12,011 nucleotides of DNA from an uncultured Collinsella sp. (GCA_937926755.1 CALBBA010000259.1:1-12011); one strand, 5' to 3'; positions 1-6,651 are shown, numbered from the stretch's first letter. Translations and numbers: made by a program. Notes: generated by a model not told the origin, from the letters alone.

Positions 1-257
1 AGGTCAGTGGGTCATCGTCCCGGCATTCAGCATCAGGGTAGCGCTGCGACGCGGAAATCGCGCGCCGTTGCCGCGCCCCGCAGTGCCCGCTTCCCCCAAG
101 GACAATTATCAGTGCAGGTAGACAGCCTGCCGCTTTCCAAAAAATGAAGGTATGGATGAGGGTCCCGACTTTAGCCCCGTAATCCGGCATAGTTTTGAAA
201 CGGCATTAAAGCGGTGGCAGCCATTTTGCTATGCCGGGGTGGTTTGCCGCTGGGTAA
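1..257. other. Intergenic stretch at left edge, possibly with the tail of an upstream gene
   Basis: This stretch lies downstream of the minus-strand response regulator gene. A plus-strand frame is open from base 2 to a TAG at 119-121 (39 codons) with moderately G/C-rich third positions. It could be the end of a convergent gene cut by the window edge, but the peptide has no recognisable motif and a second frame is also open to about base 147, so no gene is called. Just past this frame is a small hairpin, GCAGG (114-118) with CCTGC (126-130). Bases 130-240 are less GC-rich and hold the inverted repeat listed separately. Confidence 0.3.
184..237. repeat. 9-bp inverted repeat downstream of the response regulator
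   Basis: CCGGCATAG at 184-192 is perfectly matched by CTATGCCGG at 229-237, with 36 bases between the arms. It starts 21 bases past the regulator's stop codon. It is not a classical rho-independent terminator: the loop is long and no T-run follows on either strand. It could be a transcript-end structure or part of a dispersed intergenic repeat. The surrounding sequence (about 140-237) looks like material I associate with Collinsella intergenic regions, but that is recall, not a search. Confidence 0.5.
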
Positions 258-887
258 TTACCCCCGCAGGTAGGCGATGGCGATTTGGGTGCGGTTGCGC
301 AGACCCATCTTTGCAAGGATCGAGCTGATGTGGTTGCGTACGGTGCCTTCGCCCATATAGGCGGTGGCGGCAATCTCCTTGTTGTCGAGGCCGCGGGCGA
401 TGAGTTCAGCGACTTCAAACTCGCGGTCGGTTAGGCTGGCAAAGGCGGCGGGCCGGCGGGGCGTGCCGCCTTCGATGCCCGCCCCATCAAAGTTGATATC
501 CTCGATCGCCTTACCCTCGAGCACGCGTTTGCCATCCATGACCTGCGCCAACGCTGGTGGAATGGCGGCGACATCGGTTTTAATCAGGTAGCCGCGGGCG
601 CCCAACTTGAGCGCCGACACAATGTACTCGTCATCCGAGAATGTCGTCAGAAACACCACGCGCGCCGCAGGGTCGCGCTCAAGGATTTCGCGTGCCGCCG
701 AAAGGCCGTCGCGTCCCGGCATCTGGATGTCGAGCAGTGCGATATCGGGTGCGTGCTCGGCATAAAGAGCCACTGCGTCGTTGCCGTCGGCGCCAGTACC
801 CACCACCTCGATTTGCGGCTGGGCGCCCAGGATAATCTTGAGCGAATCGACCACCAAGCGGTCGTCGTCGACAACGATGAGCCTCAT
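258..887 (-). CDS. NarL/LuxR-family response regulator
   Basis: A 209-aa DNA-binding response regulator, partner of the overlapping histidine kinase. The receiver domain (about residues 1-118) has the acidic pocket D7-D8-D9, phospho-acceptor D53 in LLDIQMPG, switch Thr at T81/T82 and the conserved Lys K103. A linker leads to a GerE/LuxR helix-turn-helix (about 150-206), recognisable from LTDREFEVAELIARG and GTVRNHISSILAKMG. Length and order are normal for the family. Its ATG overlaps the kinase stop codon by 4 bp (ATGA at 884-887), so the pair is probably translationally coupled with no separate promoter. The natural target is the divergent ABC exporter, and possibly its own operon, which is an inference from position. 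Family assignment is secure; the signal is unknown. Confidence 0.95.
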   Translation of the reverse strand: MRLIVVDDDRLVVDSLKIILGAQPQIEVVGTGADGNDAVALYAEHAPDIALLDIQMPGRDGLSAAREILERDPAARVVFLTTFSDDEYIVSALKLGARGYLIKTDVAAIPPALAQVMDGKRVLEGKAIEDINFDGAGIEGGTPRRPAAFASLTDREFEVAELIARGLDNKEIAATAYMGEGTVRNHISSILAKMGLRNRTQIAIAYLRG

Positions 888-2029
888 CGGTCCTCATCTC
901 CTTGCTGTTTGGGAACGGTGGCAAACACGCGCCAGCCGCCGGCGCCGGCGCGCGGACCGGCGGTGAAGGTGCCGCCAAGCGCCTCGATGCGCTCGCGCAT
1001 GGAGGCGAGCCCCATGCCCTCCGCGGCGCCGCGGCCGCTTGCTTGGATCTCACCCACGCCATCGTCGGTAACGATGAGCTGGTAAAACGACGGATGCTCC
1101 ATACACCGTACAGTGACAGCATGGGCGCAAGCGTGGCGCATGGTGTTGGAGAGCGCCTCGCGCAGGACCGCCGCAAAACAGTTGGCGACGTTTGCGGGTG
1201 CATGCTCGGCCAAAACTTCAAGCTCAATCTGCGGACCGCCGTCCGAGTGCGCGCCTTCAACAATGCGTTCGAGCTGCACGGAAAGGTCGACGGCGTTTTC
1301 GTTGAGCGCGTGGACGCTGGCGCGCACAAGCTGGAGCGCCTCGTCAACCGTGCGTTTGACGTCGGCGAAATCGGCGGCGACGCCGGGCTCGTCGGCGTGA
1401 ACCACGCGCAGGGCTTCGGCCTGCAGTGAGGCGCGCGTGAGCTGGTGCCCCACGTTATCGTGGATCTCGCGCGCGATGCGGGCGCGTTCGGCGAGCGTCG
1501 CGAGCTCGACTTCGTAGTCCTGGCGGTCGGCAAGATCACGGTTGCGCGCCTCGAGCGCGAGGGCTCGTTCCTGCAGCTCGTCGCGTGTGCGGCGCATGCG
1601 CTGCTGCTCGCGCTCCAACTGGGCAGTACGTAGCGATAGCAAGGTGGCGGCAACCGAGAGGATGGCGGTCAGCAGGAGCGTTCGGGCGGTGAGCTCGTCG
1701 GCGCGAAGGTCCGCGACGAGCGCAAAGACAAAGGCGACGCCAATGCTCAGCGCGACCCAAACGTGCTCACGGCGCACGCGTCGCGCGATGTCATAGAGGG
1801 CGAGGGGCGCAAACGGCACAAACGGCGGCACGAAGACAGCCGCGATGATGTAAGCGTAACTCGCGGCCTCGCTTGTACGGCGCGTGCGTTCCTCCTGTGC
1901 GACCTCGGCCAGCGAGGTGGCGATAACGCCAAGGCAAAACGCCGCGACCAGGCGAGCGTCCACAGCAAGACCCGTGGCGGCTGCGATACAGCACGCCAGA
2001 ACGATCGATTTGTCGAAAAGCCTGTTCAT
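884..2029 (-). CDS. Sensor histidine kinase, HisKA_3 (NarL/DesK-type), intramembrane sensor
   Basis: A 381-aa kinase that would phosphorylate the regulator encoded just downstream. The N-terminal ~135 residues are mostly hydrophobic, with about four or five membrane helices (roughly 8-42, 57-79, 90-108, 116-133) and almost no extracytoplasmic domain, which suggests it senses the membrane itself or a neighbouring transporter. A charged coiled-coil (about 137-180) leads to the HisKA_3 dimerisation helix with phospho-acceptor H190 in REIHDNVGHQL. The ATPase domain has an N-box (E291, N295 in REALSNTMRHA), a G1 box DDGVG (322-326) and a G2 region GMGLASMRERIEALGG (338-353). I chose the ATG at 2027-2029 because the membrane segment begins there and a TACAAT box sits exactly where a leaderless transcript would start. 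An upstream extension to 2191 would add an Arg/Cys-rich tail unlike any sensor. Confidence 0.93.
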   Translation of the reverse strand: MNRLFDKSIVLACCIAAATGLAVDARLVAAFCLGVIATSLAEVAQEERTRRTSEAASYAYIIAAVFVPPFVPFAPLALYDIARRVRREHVWVALSIGVAFVFALVADLRADELTARTLLLTAILSVAATLLSLRTAQLEREQQRMRRTRDELQERALALEARNRDLADRQDYEVELATLAERARIAREIHDNVGHQLTRASLQAEALRVVHADEPGVAADFADVKRTVDEALQLVRASVHALNENAVDLSVQLERIVEGAHSDGGPQIELEVLAEHAPANVANCFAAVLREALSNTMRHACAHAVTVRCMEHPSFYQLIVTDDGVGEIQASGRGAAEGMGLASMRERIEALGGTFTAGPRAGAGGWRVFATVPKQQGDEDR

Positions 2030-2041
2030 ACGGGTATTGTA
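2029..2041 (-). promoter_or_regulatory. -10 box of the kinase-regulator operon, probably giving a leaderless mRNA
   Basis: On the minus strand TACAAT (plus positions 2036-2041, 5 of 6 bases of the consensus) is followed by six bases and then the ATG. Transcription would start at or next to the A of the start codon. There is no purine-rich ribosome binding site before this ATG, which agrees with leaderless translation, a common mode in actinobacteria. No good -35 hexamer is visible at 17-18 bp spacing, so the promoter may depend on an activator. Confidence 0.6.
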
Positions 2042-2143
2042 CGCGAAGCCGCGCGTGGTAGAGGGGCCGCCTGCGCAACCGTGACATTCCTCCCGCGCGG
2101 CAAAGCGGGGGCGCCGGCGGGCCGCACGACCAAACCTCGCACT

Positions 2144-2159
2144 CGTGACAAAGCTCACT
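2144..2159. promoter_or_regulatory. Candidate Crp/Fnr-family operator in the divergent promoter region
   Basis: CGTGACAAAGCTCACT contains a perfect GTGA-N6-TCAC dyad (2145-2148 and 2155-2158), the core of sites bound by Crp/Fnr-family regulators. Its centre is near 2151.5. A weak -10-like hexamer GATGAT at 2182-2187 would place a plus-strand start about 42 bases downstream, a usual distance for activation by this family. A perfect 10-bp palindrome, GGTGCGCACC, abuts it at 2160-2169 and is a second operator candidate. The LuxR-type regulator is another possible ligand of either dyad. Such short dyads also arise by chance. Confidence 0.35.
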
Positions 2160-2226
2160 GGTGCGCACCGCCCGCTCCTGCGATGATGCAATCGTACCGG
2201 GCCGCAATCAACGGAAGGGCCGTCTC

Positions 2227-3165
2227 ATGACAGACATCGTCCACGTCGAAAACCTCGTCAAGCGCTACGACGATCTTATCGCGCTCGACCACTTTAACCT
2301 GAGCATTGCCCCCGGCGAGATCTTTGGCCTGCTCGGACCCAACGGCTCGGGCAAGACCACGTCCATCAACTGCATTTTGCAGCTGCTCGCTTACGACAAG
2401 GGCACCATCGAGCTGTTCGGCGAGCCCATGACACCCGCCCGCTACGACCTCAAGCGCCGCATCGGCGTGGTGCCGCAGCAGGTGGCGGTATTCGACGAGC
2501 TCACGGTGCGCGAGAACATTGACTATTTCTGCAGCCTCTACGTCAACGACCGCAAGCGCCGTCGCGCGCTCGTGGACGAGGCGATCGACTTTGTCGGGCT
2601 GGGCGACTTTACCAAGTTCCGCCCCGGCAAGCTCTCGGGCGGCCTGGCGCGTCGCCTCAACATTGCCTGCGGCATCGCGCACAAGCCCGAGCTCATCTTC
2701 TTTGACGAGCCCACGGTGGCGGTCGACCCGCAGAGCCGCAACGCCATCCTGGAGGGCATCTGCCGCCTGCGCGACGAGGGCGCCACGGTGGTGTATACCA
2801 GCCATTACATGGAGGAAGTCGAGCAGATCTGCAGTCGCATCATGATCATGGACGGCGGCCGCGTACTGGCGCAGGGCACCAACGACGAGCTCAAGCGCAT
2901 GATACAGATGGGCGAGCGCGTGACCGTCGAGGTCGGCGCCGTCGAGCCCGCCACGGTCGAGCGGCTGCGCGCCCTCGAGCACGTGCTCAGCGTCGAGCTG
3001 TCCGGCGGCGAACTCGTCTGCACCTGCGAGGCGAGTCCGCACAACCTGGTCGACATCCTCGACACATTGCGCGCCGCCGACGTGGCGCTCGGCCGCGTGT
3101 GGAGCGAGCCGCCGACCCTCAACGACGTGTTCCTCGAGATCACCGGCCGCGAGCTGCGCGACTAG
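2227..3165 (+). CDS. ABC-2 type exporter, ATP-binding subunit
   Basis: A 312-aa cytoplasmic ATPase of the DrrA/CcmA/LnrL-like group that powers the two permeases encoded next. The nucleotide-binding domain shows Walker A GPNGSGKT (37-44), Q-loop Q84, signature LSGGL (136-140), Walker B LIFFDEP (156-162) and H-loop H193. After residue ~225 comes the extra C-terminal domain of about 85 residues typical of drug- and peptide-export ATPases, ending in the common PPTLNDVFLEITG signature. The ATG at 2227 is preceded by GGAAGGG (2213-2219) at a 7-base distance. A GTG at 2161 in the same frame would add a 22-residue tail before the domain and is less likely. It is the first gene of a three-gene operon divergent from the two-component system. 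The substrate is not evident. Confidence 0.95.
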   Translation: MTDIVHVENLVKRYDDLIALDHFNLSIAPGEIFGLLGPNGSGKTTSINCILQLLAYDKGTIELFGEPMTPARYDLKRRIGVVPQQVAVFDELTVRENIDYFCSLYVNDRKRRRALVDEAIDFVGLGDFTKFRPGKLSGGLARRLNIACGIAHKPELIFFDEPTVAVDPQSRNAILEGICRLRDEGATVVYTSHYMEEVEQICSRIMIMDGGRVLAQGTNDELKRMIQMGERVTVEVGAVEPATVERLRALEHVLSVELSGGELVCTCEASPHNLVDILDTLRAADVALGRVWSEPPTLNDVFLEITGRELRD

Positions 3166-3174
3166 GGGGCGGCC

Positions 3175-4362
3175 ATGTTCAACACCATTGTCATTACGGT
3201 CAAGACGCTGCTGCGCCGGCCGAGCACGTGGGTTTGGGGCGCGATCTTTCCCGTCGCGCTCTCCACGATGTTCATGTTTATGTTTGCGAACCTCAGCTCC
3301 GACGGCACGGTCGACCCGGTGCCGGTTGCCGTCGTGGCGGATGAGGCCTGGGACGCTTCGTCCTTTAAGGACGTGGCGACGTCGCTTGCCAAGGAAGGCG
3401 ACGACCAACTGCTCGATGTGAGCGAGTACGAAGACTTGGCTGCCGCGCGCAAAGCGCTCAAGGCCGGCGAAGTCGCGGGCATCTACACGGTCGATGCCGC
3501 GGGCACGCCCAAGCTCACGCTGCTTTCGAGCTACGACGGCTCGCGTGCCTCGTCGGTGCTCACCGACCGCAGCATCCTTGAGACGGTGGCAAGCTCGTAT
3601 ACGCAAAATGCCGAGCTCATGTCCCGGATTGCCCAAGACAACCCGGCGGCGCTCGCCGACCCGGAGGCGGTTGCGCGCGCCCTGTCGCTCGAGGGCGACA
3701 CCCGCCGCGTAAGCCTGACACGCACCACACCCGATGGCACGGTCATCTACTACTACGCGCTCTTTGGCCTGGTCGCGATGATGTCTGCCGAGTTTGCCGC
3801 CTTGAGCGTCGTCGACCTGCAGCCCAATCTGTCGGGCCTTGGCGCACGTCGCTGCGTGGGCGGCCTTTCCAAGACGGCGTCGCTGGCCGGTATCTTTGTG
3901 GGCTCGTGGCTGGTTTCCTTCGCTTCGATGACGATTGCGATCGGCTACGTGCGCCTGGTTGTGGGCGTCGACTTTGGCGGGCGCGAGGGGCTGTGTCTGG
4001 TGGGCGGTGCCGCTTCCGCGCTTGCCGCCACGGGCCTGGGACTCTTTGTGGGCACGCTTCCCGTTAAGGGCGGCAAGGCGTCCAAATCCGGTATCCTCAC
4101 GGGCTTTGCCACCACGTGCGCCCTGTTCGCCGGACTCTACGGCGAGCCGGCAATGGCGCTCGCCGATGACGTTGCCCGCGCCTGCCCGGCCGAGTGCTGG
4201 CTCAACCCCGTCAAGCTCATCTGCGACATGTTCAACCGCCTGTATTTCTTTGAGGACCTGGGTCCCTTTGCCGTTCGCGCCGGCGCGCTGATCCTTATGG
4301 CGCTGCTGTTCGTTGCCGCCGCCACGCTGATCTTTGGAAGGAGCCGCTATGAGCACCTTTAA
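3175..4362 (+). CDS. ABC-2 type exporter permease, first subunit
   Basis: A 395-aa integral membrane protein with the ABC-2 layout: one helix near the N-terminus (about 18-39), a large extracytoplasmic domain (about 40-187), then five helices (about 188-210, 234-262, 270-293, 304-323, 368-388). The start follows the ATPase stop by 9 bases, with a G-run (3165-3169) as ribosome binding site 5 bases before the ATG. The next permease begins inside the end of this gene. Two such permeases with one ATPase would make a heterodimeric channel, as in LnrM/LnrN. The extracytoplasmic domain is polar and Ala/Asp/Ser-rich with no recognised binding motif, so no substrate can be named. Confidence 0.88.
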   Translation: MFNTIVITVKTLLRRPSTWVWGAIFPVALSTMFMFMFANLSSDGTVDPVPVAVVADEAWDASSFKDVATSLAKEGDDQLLDVSEYEDLAAARKALKAGEVAGIYTVDAAGTPKLTLLSSYDGSRASSVLTDRSILETVASSYTQNAELMSRIAQDNPAALADPEAVARALSLEGDTRRVSLTRTTPDGTVIYYYALFGLVAMMSAEFAALSVVDLQPNLSGLGARRCVGGLSKTASLAGIFVGSWLVSFASMTIAIGYVRLVVGVDFGGREGLCLVGGAASALAATGLGLFVGTLPVKGGKASKSGILTGFATTCALFAGLYGEPAMALADDVARACPAECWLNPVKLICDMFNRLYFFEDLGPFAVRAGALILMALLFVAAATLIFGRSRYEHL

Positions 4363-5554
4363 GACTGCGCTTCGTATGGCGCTGGCGCACCCGTTCTACC
4401 TGCTCATCTATACGGTGTTCATCTCGCTCATGGGCGTGTTCATCGCGGCGTCGGTGAGCTGGAACTCGTCGCAGCTCACCGAATACAAGCCCTACGACAC
4501 CAACGTGATCGTGGTCGATCACGACAACAGCGACCTTTCGCGGGCACTCACCAAGCACTTGGGGTCGCGCTTTGATCTGGTCACGGGCATCGGCGACGAT
4601 ACGTACGACCTTGCAGACGCGCTCTCCAAGAGCAACAGCGCCAAGGGCAGCGCCGACTGCGTGTTCTTTATCCCGGAGGGGTTTGAGGACGACCTCGTTG
4701 CAGCCGCTCGCGCGGGGGAGTCTCTGCCCAAGCTCGATGTGACCTACGGTGCCGGCACCATGGCGGCGGCGCTCTCGTCTGCCGAGGCCTCGCGCTGGAT
4801 CTCGCTCGCGGGCGCTGCGGCGGCACTTGAGCCAGCTGCTTCCGACGGCGATGTCGCCAAGGCTGCCGAGCATGCTGCTGCCAAGCGCGCCGAGGTCCAG
4901 GTCGAGCAGGTCAAGGTTGACTCGACTGCCGCCGCCACGCTCGAGTCGTACTTCAACTTTGGTGCGTACGCGATTATCTCGTCGGTCATCGTATCGGTGG
5001 GATTGGTGTTCTCGGGCATGAACGAGCCCGAGCGCGTGCGTCGAATGGATGCCGGCCCAATCTCCGAGCACCAGCGTTCGCTTGCCGTGTTTGCGGCCGC
5101 CGCCGTGCTCACCGTCTGTATCTGGTTTGTGTCGAGCATGATGGGCGTCGTGGGCTTTGCCGGCGCGGTTGCCGAGGTCGGCGTGGGTCGTGTGTGTCTG
5201 GCGCTGGCGGCGACGTTTGCCCTGGCGTGCACGCCGCTGGCCGTTGGCTTTGCGCTTTCGAGTTTGGGCGCGCGCGAGGAGCTGCTCAACGGTGTGGGCA
5301 ACCTGCTCGGCATGCTCATGACGTTTTTGGGCGGCGCCTGGATGCCGCTGTCGCTGATGGGCCCGGCCGTGCAGACCGTGGCGCACTTTGTGCCGACATA
5401 TTGGGTAAACGACGCGATCGGCAAGGCGCTTGCCTCGGATTTGACGTCCACCGTGCTGGGCGACATCGCCTGCGATCTGGGCGTCACCGTGCTCTTCGCA
5501 GCAGCGATCGCCGCCGTAGGCTTAGCCCTCACGCACAACAAATCCCACGCCTAG
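4349..5554 (+). CDS. ABC-2 type exporter permease, second subunit
   Basis: A 401-aa paralogue-like partner of the previous permease with the same plan: helix 1 (about 15-35), an extracytoplasmic domain (about 36-204) rich in Ala and Asp with a helical stretch near 136-190, then five helices (about 205-224, 246-269, 281-303, 314-334, 376-396). The segment FLGGAWMPLSLMGP (327-339) before the last helices is typical of ABC-2 permeases. I chose the ATG at 4349 because AAGGAG (4338-4343) lies 5 bases upstream. This makes a 14-bp overlap with the preceding gene and suggests translational coupling and balanced subunits. A TTG at 4334 in the same frame would lie before that binding site. No clear intrinsic terminator follows; the repeat hairpins downstream may end the transcript. 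Confidence 0.88.
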   Translation: MSTFKTALRMALAHPFYLLIYTVFISLMGVFIAASVSWNSSQLTEYKPYDTNVIVVDHDNSDLSRALTKHLGSRFDLVTGIGDDTYDLADALSKSNSAKGSADCVFFIPEGFEDDLVAAARAGESLPKLDVTYGAGTMAAALSSAEASRWISLAGAAAALEPAASDGDVAKAAEHAAAKRAEVQVEQVKVDSTAAATLESYFNFGAYAIISSVIVSVGLVFSGMNEPERVRRMDAGPISEHQRSLAVFAAAAVLTVCIWFVSSMMGVVGFAGAVAEVGVGRVCLALAATFALACTPLAVGFALSSLGAREELLNGVGNLLGMLMTFLGGAWMPLSLMGPAVQTVAHFVPTYWVNDAIGKALASDLTSTVLGDIACDLGVTVLFAAAIAAVGLALTHNKSHA

Positions 5555-5571
5555 CCACCTAGCCGTCGGGC

Positions 5572-5593
5572 ACTCATTGGGGACAGACTTAAA
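5572..5593 (-). repeat. Reverse-oriented unit of the GTCCCCAATGA palindrome family
   Basis: The minus strand reads TTTAAGTCTGTCCCCAATGAGT, the same unit found on the plus strand inside 5715-5741 and 9391-9417. The partner arm (ACTCA) that would complete the hairpin is missing, so this is a truncated copy. It begins 17 bases after the permease stop codon and opens a 380-base gene-free stretch (5555-5937) made largely of such repeats. Confidence 0.7.
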
Positions 5594-5596
5594 CGA

Positions 5597-5845
5597 CCAA
5601 GAGTAGTCATTGGGGACAGTCTTTGCCGATTCGCCGGTTTGCCGGCCGGGTTGGCAAGGACTGTCCCCAACTGCCGGCAGGAAAGGAACGTCCCCAGCTG
5701 CTGGGTGGCGAGGCACTCATTTAAGTCCGTCCCCAATGAGTGGTTTCAGTCATTTAAGTCTGTCCCCGATGAGCACCCCCAACTGCCGGGTGGCGAAAGA
5801 GTGTCCCTTGCGACTAGTCATTTAAGAACGTCCCCAATGACTAGT
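5597..5845. repeat. Composite palindromic repeat block A (REP-like)
   Basis: A block of hairpin units between the two ABC operons. A 21-base lead (5597-5617) matches block B at 9317-9337 in 20 positions. The long hairpin 5610-5627/5653-5670 pairs 17 of 18 bases. A second stretch, 5679-5741, matches 9355-9417 at 58 of 63 positions and contains the hairpin ACTCATT/AATGAGT (5715-5721, 5735-5741). The box at 5692-5711 is repeated at 5777-5796 with two changes. A degenerate unit lies at 5748-5773. The last unit has perfect 10-bp arms, ACTAGTCATT (5813-5822) and AATGACTAGT (5836-5845), around a 13-base loop ending in GTCCCC. The design resembles REP elements moved by REP-associated tyrosine transposases; none is encoded here. 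Confidence 0.75.
5610..5670. terminator. Large hairpin after the ABC-2 operon, possible transcript end
   Basis: Arms at 5610-5627 and 5653-5670 pair at 17 of 18 positions (GGGGACAGTC with GACTGTCCCC at the base), and the GC-rich loop can fold further. It is followed by the perfect palindrome CTGCCGGCAG (5671-5680) and not by a T-run, so it may stabilise or block transcripts but is not a standard intrinsic terminator. It occupies the place taken by a different hairpin core in block B. Confidence 0.4.
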
Positions 5846-5879
5846 CTGAAATAAATCCCAAGCCTCGCTCCAAAATAGT

Positions 5880-5908
5880 TCGCCAAGGTTTACTATTACG
5901 CTCATAAA
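5880..5908 (+). promoter_or_regulatory. Weak candidate promoter of the MacB/LolD-type ABC operon
   Basis: TCGCCA (5880-5885, 4 of 6 to the -35 consensus) and CATAAA (5903-5908, 4 of 6 to the -10 consensus) are separated by 17 bases in the only A/T-rich part of this intergenic stretch. Transcription would start near 5915 and leave a leader of about 23 bases before the chosen ATG at 5938. Confidence 0.35.
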
Positions 5909-5937
5909 GTAGTATGAGGCTAACAATGGGGGATACC

Positions 5938-6651
5938 ATGGCAACGCAGAAAGCCTACGTCCAGGTTAAGGATCTCAAAAAGCACTACGGCGACGGTGAT
6001 GCGCGCCTGACGGTACTCGATGGCATCGACACGTCCATCAACCGCGGCGAGATCTGCGTCATGCTGGGACCCTCGGGTTCGGGCAAGTCGACGTTTCTTA
6101 ACCTGATCGGCGGCCTGGAGGATGCCGACGACGGCTCCATCATGGTGGACGGCTGCGACCTCACGGTGCTCAAGCCCGCCGACCTGGGTGAGTACCGCCG
6201 CCGTGAGCTGGGCTTTGTCTTCCAGTTCTACAATCTGGTGCCCGATCTCACCATCAAGGAGAACATCGAGGTCACGGCGCACCTGTCCAAAAACCCGCTC
6301 AATGTCGACGACCTGCTGCGTTCTCTGGGCCTCTACGAGCACCGCAACAAGTTTCCGCGCCAGGTCTCAGGCGGTCAGCAGCAGCGCTGCGCCATCGGCC
6401 GCGCACTCGTCAAAAACCCGGGCCTGCTGCTGTGCGACGAGCCCACGGGCGCACTTGACTACAAGACGTCCAAGGAAATCTTGCAGCTCATAGAGGATGT
6501 CAACCGCACCTACGGCTGCACCATCATCATTGTCACCCACAATGCCGCCATCGCGCGCATGGCCAATCGCGTGCTGCGCCTGCGCGACGGGCACATCGTC
6601 GAGGATGAGCTCAACGAGTCGCCCGTCGCGGTCGCCGAGCTCGATTGGTAG
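5938..6651 (+). CDS. MacB/LolD-type ABC transporter ATP-binding protein
   Basis: A 237-aa ATPase of the group that works with FtsX-type permeases and drives mechanical work across the membrane, not classical channel transport. It shows Walker A GPSGSGKS (44-51), Q-loop Q96 in FVFQFYNLVPDLT, signature VSGGQQQR (143-150), Walker B LLLCDEPTGALD (163-174) and H-loop H201 in VTHN. Length is normal for the family. Three in-frame ATGs (5914, 5926, 5938) compete. I prefer 5938 because a GGGGG run (5928-5932) lies about 5 bases upstream and the next residues lead directly into the domain; 5914 has no binding site. The permease gene follows after 8 bases, so the two form an operon. Confidence 0.93.
   Translation: MATQKAYVQVKDLKKHYGDGDARLTVLDGIDTSINRGEICVMLGPSGSGKSTFLNLIGGLEDADDGSIMVDGCDLTVLKPADLGEYRRRELGFVFQFYNLVPDLTIKENIEVTAHLSKNPLNVDDLLRSLGLYEHRNKFPRQVSGGQQQRCAIGRALVKNPGLLLCDEPTGALDYKTSKEILQLIEDVNRTYGCTIIIVTHNAAIARMANRVLRLRDGHIVEDELNESPVAVAELDW

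Noticed and set aside
2..121. An open plus-strand frame of 39 codons entering from the left edge.
   Set aside because: Too short and without motif; another frame is also open over the same bases, so a gene end cannot be claimed.
679..1653. A 324-codon minus-strand frame overlapping the kinase and regulator in another phase.
   Set aside because: Low-complexity Arg/Ser/Pro/Ala peptide, while the kinase and regulator frames carry all expected catalytic motifs.
2030..2191. A 54-codon N-terminal extension of the histidine kinase.
   Set aside because: It would run through the divergent promoter region, adds an Arg/Cys-rich non-membrane segment, and ignores the well-placed TACAAT box before the ATG at 2029.
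2155..4356. A 733-codon open frame on the minus strand across the exporter ATPase and first permease.
   Set aside because: Both sense genes are in the same phase and rarely use TTA, CTA or TCA codons, so the opposite frame stays open. The peptide is Arg/His/Gly/Ala-rich without domains.
4295..5386. A 363-codon minus-strand open frame under the second permease.
   Set aside because: Arg/His-rich peptide without domains, opposite a well-supported membrane protein.
5597..5845. Recurring short units that might suggest a CRISPR array.
   Set aside because: Units vary in spacing, orientation and arm sequence, are individually palindromic, and there are no cas genes or uniform spacers.
5522..5854. 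Several 60-70-codon open frames on both strands between the two ABC operons.
   Set aside because: They are translations of the palindromic repeat units, with recurring peptides in several frames, and have no start signals.
5914..5937. Earlier ATGs (5914, 5926) for the MacB/LolD-type ATPase.
   Set aside because: The first has no ribosome binding site and the second a poor one; the G-run at 5928-5932 best fits the ATG at 5938. The choice is not certain.
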